NCBI GenBank assembly: GCA_905221605.1
Contig: CAJNDS010000313.1
Span: forward strand, 148,978 to 212,977
DNA from: Symbiodinium natans
Lineage: Eukaryota > Sar > Dinophyceae > Suessiales > Symbiodiniaceae
Direction of reading: 5' to 3'
Length of the DNA: 64,000 nucleotides
Below the pieces are notes generated by a model. That model was not told where the DNA came from. It did not search any database and was given only the letters and a program-made list of their open reading frames with translations. Below are positions 32,840-43,136 of the stretch, piece by piece (position 1 is the first letter of the stretch; every line of letters begins with the position of its first letter). Made by a program: the position numbers and the translations under genes.

Positions 32840-34249
32840 CTACTTTCCACGGCCGCAGCACAGCGTCTGCTGCAGAGAGTTGCAGAAAGCAAGCCACCAG
32901 TCACCTGTGGGCGTGGAACCTGGAGAAGGCTGTCGTGTGGGCTCTGCTGGGTCTGAAACTTCGGCTGCAACTTGCGCTGGCTTTGCCGCAAGCCACGTAG
33001 CCACGGAGGGAAGATGGGTGAACGCACAGGCTGGGCGCACGGACTGGGTCAGTGGAGGCTCGGTGTGGGCTACCGAGTGCGGCTGAGCAAATGCAGCCTG
33101 GGCTGGGGGCACCAAGCGTTGTGCCATAGAGGCATTTGCCACCAGCCATGTGCCCACGGAAGGCAATTGCACAAACAAGGGATTTGTTGGGGCCGCCCTG
33201 GGGTTTGGAAATCCTTCGTCACTTGCTGCCAATGCACTCACGGGCGGCGTTGCTGCAAGCCACGTGCCCACTGCGGGGAGCTGGGCGAATAACTTTGAAG
33301 TGGTGTCCATTGCCCCTTGGTCTGCAGGCTCTGGGCACTCTGGCGGATGTACAGGCATTTCGGAGGGCATGGACGTAGCCACGGAGGGAAGATGGGTGAA
33401 CGCACAGGCTGGGCGCACGGACTGGGTCAGTGGAGGCTCGGCGTGGGCTACCGAGTGCGGCTGAGCAAATGCAGCCTGGGCTGGGGGCACCAAGCGTTGT
33501 GCCATAGAGGCATATGCCACCAGCCACGTGCCCACGGAAGGCAATTGCACAAACAAGGGATTTGTTGGGGCCGCCCTGGGGTTTGGAAATCCTTCGTCAA
33601 TTGCTGCCAATGCACTCACGGGCGGCGTCGCTGCAAGCCACGTGCCCACTGAGGGGAGCTGGGCGAATAACTTTGAAGTGGTGTCCATTGCCCCTTGGTC
33701 TGCAGGCTCTGGGCACTCTGGCGGATGTACAGGCATTTCGGAGGGCATGGACACACGCTCTCCGATGTGCCCGTCAGCTGGACGGAGGCGGGCCAGGGTG
33801 TGCTCCATGACCCACTGGGTGGCTGATTTCTCACCGGACCCTCGACGGTTGTAACTGTCTTGTTCGAGGACAGGCCCGGAGGCCTTTGCAAGCGTTATCC
33901 ATCCTGCAAACGGCAGATGGATACGCGCAGCTTTCGAGGAGACCTCCTCCACAAGCACGCGGGCGCCCTCGTGCAGGTTACCAACCACTTCACTGCCCTT
34001 GCTCTTGGAGGCGCGCACCTTCGCCTCGCGCAGCACCTTTGCCCAGCCTATGCCCACTCCGCTTGCTCCCTCTCGAACCTGCCAGGCGCGAACAAACGAA
34101 AGGAGAGCAACAATGCACACAAGCAACACTTCACTATTCACGTGGCTGCTCGACCTCGTTCTTCTTGGCTGCTTTGCGTCCTTCGGCTGCAAGCTCCTGC
34201 AAACGGGACTCCACACAACTAACAATAGCCACGCCCCAACTTTTCCCAA
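32840..34249 (-). CDS. Array copy 3: leader, SH3b-like domain, LPSVGTWL repeats (469 aa)
   Basis: Intact 469-codon frame with two full repeats, each containing LFAQLPSVGTWLAATPPVSA, LFVQLPSVGTWLVA and an LPSVAT motif. The internal Met37, which precedes the stronger hydrophobic run in other copies, is Val here (ATG to GTG, near 34140). This copy therefore has to use the upstream Met1, or makes a protein with a different N-terminus. One repeat ends HLPSVAT directly followed by SMPSEMP, without the usual Trp, because of a 3-nt difference at the junction. Confidence 0.7.
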   Translation of the reverse strand: MGKVGAWLLLVVWSPVCRSLQPKDAKQPRRTRSSSHVNSEVLLVCIVALLSFVRAWQVREGASGVGIGWAKVLREAKVRASKSKGSEVVGNLHEGARVLVEEVSSKAARIHLPFAGWITLAKASGPVLEQDSYNRRGSGEKSATQWVMEHTLARLRPADGHIGERVSMPSEMPVHPPECPEPADQGAMDTTSKLFAQLPSVGTWLAATPPVSALAAIDEGFPNPRAAPTNPLFVQLPSVGTWLVAYASMAQRLVPPAQAAFAQPHSVAHAEPPLTQSVRPACAFTHLPSVATSMPSEMPVHPPECPEPADQGAMDTTSKLFAQLPAVGTWLAATPPVSALAASDEGFPNPRAAPTNPLFVQLPSVGTWLVANASMAQRLVPPAQAAFAQPHSVAHTEPPLTQSVRPACAFTHLPSVATWLAAKPAQVAAEVSDPAEPTRQPSPGSTPTGDWWLAFCNSLQQTLCCGRGK

Positions 34250-34843
34250 GTACCTCAGGGTGAGACCACGTCAGACCCTAAGGATCAGTCATGATCAGTC
34301 CTCTAAGCGCTGCACTTGCAGCATCTGCTGCTTGCCACCCACAGTCTGGCGGCCGAGGAGGCGCGGATCTGCCCCATCAGCGCGGCAGACGGACGTAGCT
34401 GGGCCCTTGCGATCCATGGCTGAGGCTCAAGTCGAAGGTTCTGTTGGGTCTGAAGTCTCTGACATACTGACATGCGCTGTGGAAGTGTGCCTGCAGAGTG
34501 CCGGCCAGAGACTTCTGATGCGACCAAGCCCAACCAATTTACAAGAAGTTCTCGCAGTCAGGTGACTCGGATGGCTGAGAGCCTAAAGAAGAACGGCCAG
34601 ATGTGGCGTGAGTGCTCTTCATGCATGTACTGAGAACAACCAGTTCAGTCTGACTGCACTCAGTGCTCCGCATCTTCGGATTCGGTGAAACTGCATCGCA
34701 TCGTGGAACAGCTTTTTCTCGGATCTTCAACGCAGATACTGTAATCGGCACCGCCAGCACTTCCATCGTGGCTGAACTTTCAATGGGTGCGGAGGTTTTG
34801 GGTGCGTGTTGCACTCCATCCGACTTCATGCAAAGCCTTCCGG

Positions 34844-36538
34844 CTACTTTCCACGGCCGCAGCACAGCGTCTGCTGCAGAGAGTTGCAGAAAGCAAGCCA
34901 CCAGACGCCTGTGGGCGTGGAACCTGGAGAAGGCTGTCGTGTGGGCTCTGCTGGGTCTGAAACTTCGGCTGCAACTTGCGCAGGCTTTGCCGCAAGCCAC
35001 GTAGCCACAGAGGGAAGATGGGTGAACGCACTGGCTGGGCGCACGTACTGGGCCAGCGGAGGCTCGGTGTGGGCTACCGAGTGCGGCTGAGCAAATGCAG
35101 CCTGGGCTGGGGCCAGCCATGTGCCCACGGAAGGCAATTGCACAAACAAGGGATTTGTTGGGGCCACCCTGGGGTTTGGAAATCCTTCGTCAATTGCTGC
35201 CAATGCACTCACGGGCGGCGTTGCTGCAAGCCACGTGCCCACTGAGGGGAGCTGGGCGAATAACTTTGAAGTGGTGTCCATTGCCCCTTGGTCTGCAGGC
35301 TCTGGGCACTCTGGCGGATGTACAGGCATTTCGGAGGGCATGGACCACGTAGCCACGGAGGGAAGATGGCTGAACGCACAGGCTGGGCGCACGGACTGGG
35401 CCAGTGGAGGCTCGGTGTGGGCTACCGAGTGCGGCTGAGCAAATGCAGCCTGGGCTGGGGCCAGCCATGTGCCCACGGAAGGCAATTGCACAAACAAGGG
35501 ATTTGTTGGGGCCACCCTGGGGTTTGGAAATCCTTCGTCAATTGCTGCCAATGCACTCACGGGCGGCGTTGCTGCAAGCCACGTGCCCACTGAGGGGAGC
35601 TGGGCGAATAACTTTGAAGTGGTGTCCATTGCCCCTTGGTCTGCAGGCTCTGGGCACTCTGGCGGATGTACAGGCATTTCGGAGGGCATGGACCACGTAG
35701 CCATGGAGGGAAGATGGCTGAACGCACAGGCTGGGCGCACGGACTGGGCCAGTGGAGGCTCGGTGTGGGCTACCGAGTGCGGCTGAGCAAATGCAGCCTG
35801 GGCTGGGGCCAGCCATGTGCCCACGGAAGGCAATTGCACAAACAAGGGATTTGTTGGGGCCACCCTGGGGTTTGGAAATCCTTCGTCAATTGCTGCCAAT
35901 GCACTCACGGGCGGCGTTGCTGCAAGCCACGTGCCCACTGAGGGGAGCTGGGCGAATAACTTTGAAGTGGTGTCCATTGCCCCTTGGTCTGCAGGCTCTG
36001 GGCACTCTGGCGGATGTACAGGCATTTCGGAGGGCATGGACACACGCTCTCCGATGTGCCCGTCAGCTGGACGGAGGCGGGCCAGGGTGTGCTCCATGAC
36101 CCACTGGGTGGCTGATTTCTCACCGGACCCTCGGCGGTTGCAACTGTCTTGTTCGAGGACAGGCCCGGAGGCCTTTGCAAGCGTAATCCATCCTGCAAAC
36201 GGCAGATGGATACGCGCAGCTTTCGAGGAGACCTCCTCCACAAGCACGCGGGCGCCCTCGTGCAGGTTACCAACCACTTCACTGCCCTTGCTCTTGGAGG
36301 CGCGCACCTTCGCCTCGCGCAGCACCTTTGCCCAGCCTATGCCCACTCCGCTTGCTCCCTCTCGAACCTGCCAGGCGCGAACAAACGAAAGGAGAGCAAC
36401 AATGCACACAAGCAACACTTCACTATTCATGTGGCTGCTCGACCTCGTTCTTCTTGGCTGCTTTGCGTCCTTCGGCTGCAAGCTCCTGCAAACGGGACTC
36501 CACACAACTAACAATAACCACGCCCCAACTTTTCCCAA
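34844..36538 (-). CDS. Array copy 4: longest intact copy, three internal repeats (564 aa)
   Basis: The longest open copy. Leader at 1-60, SH3b-like domain at 76-121, then three nearly identical 116-residue repeats, each opening with MPSEMPVHPPECPEPADQ. Each contains two LPSVGTWL motifs and one LPSVATW, followed by the shared tail LAAKPAQVAAEVSDPAEPTR and WWLAFCNSLQQTLCCGRGK. The DNA period of the internal repeat is 348 bp (35095, 35443, 35791). The near-identity of the three repeats points to recent unequal exchange. Met37 is present, so translation could start at 36538 or 36430. Composition is low in aromatic and charged residues outside the SH3b-like part. Confidence 0.75.
   Translation of the reverse strand: MGKVGAWLLLVVWSPVCRSLQPKDAKQPRRTRSSSHMNSEVLLVCIVALLSFVRAWQVREGASGVGIGWAKVLREAKVRASKSKGSEVVGNLHEGARVLVEEVSSKAARIHLPFAGWITLAKASGPVLEQDSCNRRGSGEKSATQWVMEHTLARLRPADGHIGERVSMPSEMPVHPPECPEPADQGAMDTTSKLFAQLPSVGTWLAATPPVSALAAIDEGFPNPRVAPTNPLFVQLPSVGTWLAPAQAAFAQPHSVAHTEPPLAQSVRPACAFSHLPSMATWSMPSEMPVHPPECPEPADQGAMDTTSKLFAQLPSVGTWLAATPPVSALAAIDEGFPNPRVAPTNPLFVQLPSVGTWLAPAQAAFAQPHSVAHTEPPLAQSVRPACAFSHLPSVATWSMPSEMPVHPPECPEPADQGAMDTTSKLFAQLPSVGTWLAATPPVSALAAIDEGFPNPRVAPTNPLFVQLPSVGTWLAPAQAAFAQPHSVAHTEPPLAQYVRPASAFTHLPSVATWLAAKPAQVAAEVSDPAEPTRQPSPGSTPTGVWWLAFCNSLQQTLCCGRGK
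35095..36140 (-). repeat. 348-bp internal repeats, three copies
   Basis: Three direct repeats of 348 bp inside array copy 4, in frame (116 codons each), almost identical. Other copies carry two (copies 2, 3, 5, 7, 8) or three (copy 9) versions with small indels. This explains the unit-length variation. Confidence 0.9.
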
Positions 36539-37140
36539 GTACCTCAGATTGAGACCACGTCAGACCCTAAGGATCAGTCATGATCAGTCCTCTAAGCGCT
36601 GCACTTGCAGCATCTGCTGCTTGCCACCCACAGTCTGGCGGCCGAGGAGGCGCGGATCTGCCCCATCAGCGCGGCAGACGGACGTAGCTGGGCCCTTGCG
36701 ATCCATGGCTGAGGCTCAAGTCGAAGGTTCTGTTGGGCCTGAAGTCTCTGACATACTGACATGCGCTGTGGAAGTGTGCCTGCAGAGTGCCGGCCAGAGA
36801 CTGCTGATGCGACCAAGCACTACCAATTTACAAGAAGTTCTCGCAGTCAGGTGACTCGGATGGCTGAGAGCCTAAAGAAGAACGGCCAGATGTGGCGTGA
36901 GTACTCTTCATGCAGGTACTGAGAACAACCAGTTCAGTCTGACTGCACTCAGTGCTCCGCATCTTCGGATTCGGTGAAACTGCATGGCATGGTGGAAAGC
37001 TTTTTCTCGGATCTTCAACGCAGATACTGTAATCGGCACCGCCAGCACTTCATCGTGGCTGAGCTTTCAATGGGTGCGGAGGTTTTGGGATGTTTTGGGT
37101 GCGTGTTGCACTCCATCCGACTTCATGCAAAGCCTTCCGG

Positions 37141-38544
37141 CTACTTTCCACGGCCGCAGCACAGCGTCTGCTGCAGAGAGTTGCAGAAAGCAAGCCACCA
37201 GACGCCTGTGGGCGTGGAACCTGGAGAAGGCTGTCGTGTGGGCTCTGCTGAGACTTCGGCTGCAACTTGCGCTGGCTTTGCCGCAAGCCACGTAGCCACG
37301 GAGGGAAGATGGGTGAACGCACAGGCTGGGCGCACGGACTGGGCCAGTGGAGGCTCGGTGTGGGCTACCGAGTGCGGCTGAGCAAATGCAGCCTGGGCTG
37401 GGGGCACCAAGCGTTGTGCCATAGAGGCATTTGCCACCAGCCATGTGCCCACGGAAGGCAATTGCACAAACAAGGGATTTGTTGGGGCCGCCCTGGGGTT
37501 TGGAAATCCTTCGTCACTTGCTGCCAATGCACTCACGGGCGGCGTTGCTGCAAGCCACGTGCCCACTGAGGGGAGCTGGGCGAATAACTTTGAAGTGGTG
37601 TCCATTGCCCCTTGGTCTGCAGGCTCTGGGCACTCTGGCGGATGTACAGGCATTTCGGAGGGCATGGACGTAGCCACGGAGGGAAGATGGGTGAACGCAC
37701 AGGCTGGGCGCACGGACTGGGTCAGTGGAGGCTCGGCGTGGGCTACCGAGTGCGGCTGAGCAAATGCAGCCTGGGCTGGGGGCACCAAGCGTTGTGCCAT
37801 AGAGGCATATGCCACCAGCCACGTGCCCACGGAAGGCAATTGCACAAACAAGGGATTTGTTGGGGCCGCCCTGGGGTTTGGAAATCCTTCGTCAATTGCT
37901 GCCAATGCACTCACGGGCGGCGTCGCTGCAAGCCACGTGCCCACTGAGGGGAGCTGGGCGAATAACTTTGAAGTGGTGTCCATTGCCCCTTGGTCTGCAG
38001 GCTCTGGGCACTCTGGCGGATGTACAGGCATTTCGGAGGGCATGGACACACGCTCTCCGATGTGCCCGTCAGCTGGACGGAGGCGGGCCAGGGTGTGCTC
38101 CATGACCCACTGGGTGGCTGATTTCTCACCGGACCCTCGACGGTTGTAACTGTCTTGTTCGAGGACAGGCCCGGAGGCCTTTGCAAGCGTTATCCATCCT
38201 GCAAACGGCAGATGGATACGCGCAGCTTTCGAGGAGACCTCCTCCACAAGCACGCGGGCGCCCTCGTGCAGGTTACCAACCACTTCACTGCCCTTGCTCT
38301 TGGAGGCGCGCACCTTCGCCTCGCGCAGCACCTTTGCCCAGCCTATGCCCACTCCGCTTGCTCCCTCTCGAACCTGCCAGGCGCGAACAAACGAAAGGAG
38401 AGCAACAATGCACACAAGCAACACTTCACCATTCATGTGGCTGCTCGACCTCGTTCTTCTTGGCTGCTTTGCGTCCTTCGGCTGCAAGCTCCTGCAAACG
38501 GGACTCCACACAACTAACAATAGCCACGCCCCAACTTTTCCCAA
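37141..38544 (-). CDS. Array copy 5: leader, SH3b-like domain, LPSVGTWL repeats (467 aa)
   Basis: Open 467-codon frame, same architecture as copy 3. It differs by MNGEV in place of MNSEV after the internal Met and by a 6-nt deletion near 37250, which removes two residues in the tail (AAEVSAEPTR rather than AAEVSDPAEPTR). Both changes keep the frame, as expected for a gene still under selection. The unit resembles that of copy 3 more than its direct neighbours, giving a higher-order pattern. Confidence 0.7.
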   Translation of the reverse strand: MGKVGAWLLLVVWSPVCRSLQPKDAKQPRRTRSSSHMNGEVLLVCIVALLSFVRAWQVREGASGVGIGWAKVLREAKVRASKSKGSEVVGNLHEGARVLVEEVSSKAARIHLPFAGWITLAKASGPVLEQDSYNRRGSGEKSATQWVMEHTLARLRPADGHIGERVSMPSEMPVHPPECPEPADQGAMDTTSKLFAQLPSVGTWLAATPPVSALAAIDEGFPNPRAAPTNPLFVQLPSVGTWLVAYASMAQRLVPPAQAAFAQPHSVAHAEPPLTQSVRPACAFTHLPSVATSMPSEMPVHPPECPEPADQGAMDTTSKLFAQLPSVGTWLAATPPVSALAASDEGFPNPRAAPTNPLFVQLPSVGTWLVANASMAQRLVPPAQAAFAQPHSVAHTEPPLAQSVRPACAFTHLPSVATWLAAKPAQVAAEVSAEPTRQPSPGSTPTGVWWLAFCNSLQQTLCCGRGK

Positions 38545-39149
38545 GTGCCTCAGGGTGAGACCACGTCAGACCCTAAGGATCAGTCATGATCAGTCCTCTA
38601 AGCGCTGCACTTGCAGCATCTGCTGCTTGCCACCCACAGTCTGGCGGCCGAGGAGGCGCGGATCTGCCCCATCAGCGCGGCAGACGGACGTAGCTGGGCC
38701 CTTGCGATCCATGGCTGAGGCTCAAGTCGAAGGTTCTGTTGGGTCTGAAGTCTCTGACATACTGATTCTTACGCTGTGGCAGTGTGCCTGCAGAGTGCCG
38801 GCCAGAGACTGCTGATGCGACCAAGCACTACCAATTTACAAGAAGTTCTCGCAGTCAGGTGGCTCGGATGGCTGAGAGCCTAAAGAAGAACGGCCAGATG
38901 TGGCGTGAGTACTCTTCATGCAGGTACTGAGAACAACCAGTTCAGTCTGACTGCACTCAGTGCTCCGCATCTTCGGATTCGGTGAAACTGCATGGCATGG
39001 TGGAAAAGCTTTTTCTCGGATCTTCAACGCAGATACTGTAATCGGCACCGCCAGCACTTCATCGTGGCTGAGCTTTCAATGGGTGCGGAGGTTTTGGGAT
39101 GTTTTGGGTGCGTGTTGCAGTCCATCCGACTTCATGCAAAGCCTTCCGG

Positions 39150-40559
39150 CTACTTTCCACGGCCGCAGCACAGCGTCTGCTGCAGAGAGTTGCGGAAAGC
39201 AAGCCACCAGTCGCCTGTGGGCGTGGAACCTGGAGAAGGCTGTCGTGTGGGCTCTGCTGGGTCTGAGACTTCGGCTGCAACTTGCGCAGGCTTTGCCGCA
39301 AGCCACGTAGCCACGGAGGGAAGATGGGTGAACGCACAGGCTGGGCGCACGGACTGGGCCAGTGGAGGCTCGGTGTGGGCTACCGAGTGCGGCTGAGCAA
39401 ATGCAGCCTGGGCTGGGGGCACCAAGCGTTGTGCCATAGAGGCATTTGCCACCAGCCATGTGCCCATGGAAGGCAATTGCACAAACAAGGGATTTGTTGG
39501 GGCCGCCCTGTGGTCTGGAAATCCTTCGTCAATTGCTGCCAATGCACTCACGGGCGGCGTCGCTGCAAGCCACGTGCCCACGTGTCCATTGCCCCTTGGT
39601 CTGCAGGCTCTGGGCACTCTGGCGGATGTACAGGCATTTCGGAGGGCATGGACCACGTAGCCACGGAGGGAAGATGGGTGAACGCACAGGCTGGGCGCAC
39701 GGACTGGGCCAGTGGCGGCTCGGTGTGGGCTACCGAGTGCGGCTGAGCAAATGCAGCCTGGGCTGGGGTCACCAAGCGTTTGTGCAATTGCCTTCCGTGG
39801 GCACATGGCTGGTGGCAAATTGCCACCAGCCATGTGCCCACGGAAGGCAATTGCACAAACAAGGGATTTGTTGGGGCCGCCCTGGGGTTTGGAAATCCTT
39901 CGTCAATTGCTGCCAATGCACTCACGGGCGGCGTTGCTGCAAGCCACGTGCCCACTGAGGGGAGCTGGGCGAATAACTTTGAAGTGGTGTCCATTGCCCC
40001 TTGGTCTGCAGGCTCTGGGCACTCTGGCGGATGTACAGGCATTTCGGAGGGCATGGACACACGCTCTCCGATGTGTCCGTCAGCTGGACGGAGGCGGGCC
40101 AGGGTGTGCTCCATGACCCACTGGGTGGCTGATTTCTCACCGGGCCCTCGGCGGTTGCAACTGTCTTGTTCGAGGACAGGCCCGGAGGCCTTTGCAAGCG
40201 TAATCCATCCATCCTGCAAACGGCAGATGGATACGCGCAGCTTTCGAGGAGACCTCCTCCACAAGCACGCGGGCGCCCTCGTGCAGGTTACCAACCACTT
40301 CACTGCCCTTGCTCTTGGAGGCGCGCACCTTCGCCTCGCGCAGCACCTTTGCCCAGCCTATGCCCACTCCGCTTGCTCCCTCTCGAACCTGCCAGGCGCG
40401 AACAAACGAAAGGAGAGCAACAATGCACACAAGCAACACTTCACTATTCATGTGGCTGCTCGACCTCGTTCTTCTTGGCTGCTTTGCGTCCTTCGGCTGC
40501 AAGCTCCTGCAAACGGGACGCCACACAACTAACAATAGCCACGCCCCAACTTTTCCCAA
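39150..40559 (-). pseudogene. Array copy 6: broken by a 4-nt insertion and an 83-bp palindrome
   Basis: The frame starts normally at 40559 but shifts after FAGW because ATCC is duplicated (CCATCCATCC near 40204). It ends after 140 codons. The remaining coding information continues in other frames: 40303-39548 and 39833-39150. A perfect 83-bp palindrome (39778-39860) replaces part of one repeat, and about 45 bases are missing near 39580 (CACGTGCCCACGTGTCCATTG). I call it a pseudogene. A sequencing or assembly error in such repeats cannot be excluded. Confidence 0.65.
39778..39860. repeat. Perfect 83-bp palindrome
   Basis: Arms of 41 bp (39778-39818 and 39820-39860) are exact reverse complements around a single central A at 39819. 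I checked the pairs base by base. The right arm is the normal array sequence (on minus it encodes FVQLPSVGTWLVA). The left arm is an inverted copy not present at this place in other units. Confidence 0.97.
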
Positions 40560-41155
40560 GTACCTCAGGGTGAGACCACGTCAGACCCTAAGGATCAGTC
40601 ATGATCAGTCCTCTAAGCGCTGCACTTGCAGCATCTGCTGCTTGCCACCCACAGTCCGGTGGCCGAGGAGGCGCGGATCTGCCCCATCAGCGCGGCAGAC
40701 GGACGTAGCTGGGCCCTTGCGATCCATGGCTGAGGCTCAAGTCGAAGGTTCTTTTGGGTCTGAAGTCTCTGATATACTGATTCTTACGCTGTGGAAGTGT
40801 GCCTGCAGAGTGCCGGCCAGAGACTGCTGATGCGACCAAGCCCAACCAATTTACAAGAAGTTCTCGCAGTCAGGTGACTCGGATGGCTGAGAGCCTAAAG
40901 AAGAACGGCCAGATGTGGCGTGAGTGCTCTTCATGCATGTACTGAGAACAACCAGTTCAGTCTGACTGCACTCAGTGCTCCGCATTTTCGGATTCGGTGA
41001 AACTGCATGGCATCGTGGAACAGCTTTTTCTCGGATCTTCAACGCAGATACTGTAATCGGCACCGCCAGCACTTCCATCGTGGCTGAACTTTCAATGGGT
41101 GCGGAGGTTTTGGGTGCGTGTTGCACTCCATCCGACTTCATGCAAAGCCTTCCGG

Positions 41156-42530
41156 CTACTTTCCACGGCCGCAGCACAGCGTCTGCTGCAGAGAGTTGCA
41201 GAAAGCAAGCCACCAGACGCCTGTGGGCGTGGAACCTGGAGAAGGCTGTCGTGTGGGCTCTGCTGGGTCTGAAACTTCGGCTGCAACTTGCGCAGGCTTT
41301 GCCGCAAGCCACGTGGCCACAGAGGGAAGATGGGTGAACGCACTGGCTGGGCGCACGGACTCGGCCAGCGGAGTCTCGGTGTGGGCTACCGAGTGCGGCT
41401 GAGCAAATGCAGCCTGGGCTGGGGCCAGCCATGTGCCCACGGAAGGCAATTGCACAAACAAGGGATTTGTTGGGGCCACCCTGGGGTTTGGAAATCCTTC
41501 GTCAATTGCTGCCAATGCACTCACGGGCGGCGTTGCTGCAAGCCACGTGCCCACTGAGGGGAGCTGGGCGAATAACTTTGAAGTGGTGTCCATTGCCCCT
41601 TGGTCTGCAGGCTCTGGGCACTCTGGCGGATGTACAGGCATTTCGGAGGGCATGGACCACGTAGCCACGGAGGGAAGATGGCTGAACGCACAGGCTGGGC
41701 GCACGGACTGGGCCAGTGGAGGCTCGGTGTGGGCTACCGAGTGCGGCTGAGCAAATGCAGCCTGGGGGCACCAAGCGTTGTGCCATAGAGGCATTTGCCA
41801 CCAGCCATGTGCCCACGGAAGGCAATTGCACAAACAAGGGATTTGTTGGGGCCACCCTGGGGTTTGGAAATCCTTCGTCAATTGCTGCCAATGCACTCAC
41901 GGGCGGCGTTGCTGCAAGCCACGTGCCCACTGAGGGGAGCTGGGCGAATAACTTTGAAGTGGTGTCCATTGTCTCTTGGTCTGCAGGCTCTGGGCACTCT
42001 GGCGGATGTACAGGCATTTCGGAGGGCATGGACACACGCTCTCCGATGTGCCCGTCAGCTGGACGGAGGCGGGCCAGGGTGTGCTCCATGACCCACTGGG
42101 TGGCTGATTTCTCACCGGACCCTCGGCGGTTGCAACTGTCTTGTTCGAGGACAGGCCCGGAGGCCTTTGCAAGCGATATCCATCCTGCAAACGGCAGATG
42201 GATACGCGCAGCTTTCGAGGAGACCTCCTCCACAAGCACGCGGGCGCCCTCGTGCAGGTTACCAACCACTTCACTGCCCTTGCTCTTGGAGGCGCGCACC
42301 TTCGCCTCGCGCAGCACCTTTGCCCAGCCTATGCCCACTCCGCTTGCTCCCTCTCGAACCTGCCAGGCGCGAACAAACGAAAGGAGAGCAACAATGCACA
42401 CAAGCAACACTTCACTATTCATGTGGCTGCTCGACCTCGTTCTTCTTGGCTGCTTTGCGTCCTTCGGCTGCAAGCTCCTGCAAACGGGACTCCACACAAC
42501 TAACAATAGCCACGCCCCAACTTTTCCCAA
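41156..42530 (-). pseudogene. Array copy 7: frameshifted by a 5-nt deletion
   Basis: It starts normally at 42530 with intact leader and SH3b-like domain. It shifts near 41762, where GCCTGGGGGCACC replaces GCCTGGGCTGGGGGCACC, a 5-nt loss. The upstream frame then runs on to a stop at 41502 (342 codons), and the downstream repeats and tail are open in another frame (41896-41156). The same deletion is present in copy 9. A shortened product with leader, SH3b-like domain and one repeat is still possible. Confidence 0.6.
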
Positions 42531-43136
42531 GTACCTCAGGGTGAGACCACGTCAGACCCTAAGGATCAGTCATGATCAGTCCTCTAAGCGCTGCACTTGC
42601 AGCATCTGCTGCTTGCCACCCACAGTCTGGCGGCCGAGGAGGCGCGGATCTGCCCCATCAGCGCGGCAGACGGACGTAGCTGGGCCCTTGCGATCCATGG
42701 CTGAGGCTCAAGTCGAAGGTTCTGTTGGGCCTGAAGTCTCTGACATACTGATTCTTACGCTGTGGAAGTGTGCCTGCAGAGTGCCGGCCAGAGACTGCTG
42801 ATGCGACCAAGCACTACCAATTTACAAGAAGTTCTCGCGCAGTCATGTGACTCGGATGGCTGAGAGCCTAAAGAAGAACGGCCAGATGTGGCGTGAGTAC
42901 TCTTCATGCAGGTACTGAGAACAACCAGTTCAGTCTGACTGCACTCAGTGCTCCGCATCTTCGGATTCGGTGAAACTGCATGGCATGGTGGAAAGCTTTT
43001 TCTCGGATCTTCAACGCAGATACTGTAATCGGCACCGCCAGCACTTCATCGTGGCTGAGCTTTCAATGGGTGCGGAGGTTTTGGGATGTTTTGGGTGCGT
43101 GTTGCACTCCATCCGACTTCATGCAAAGCCTTCCGG

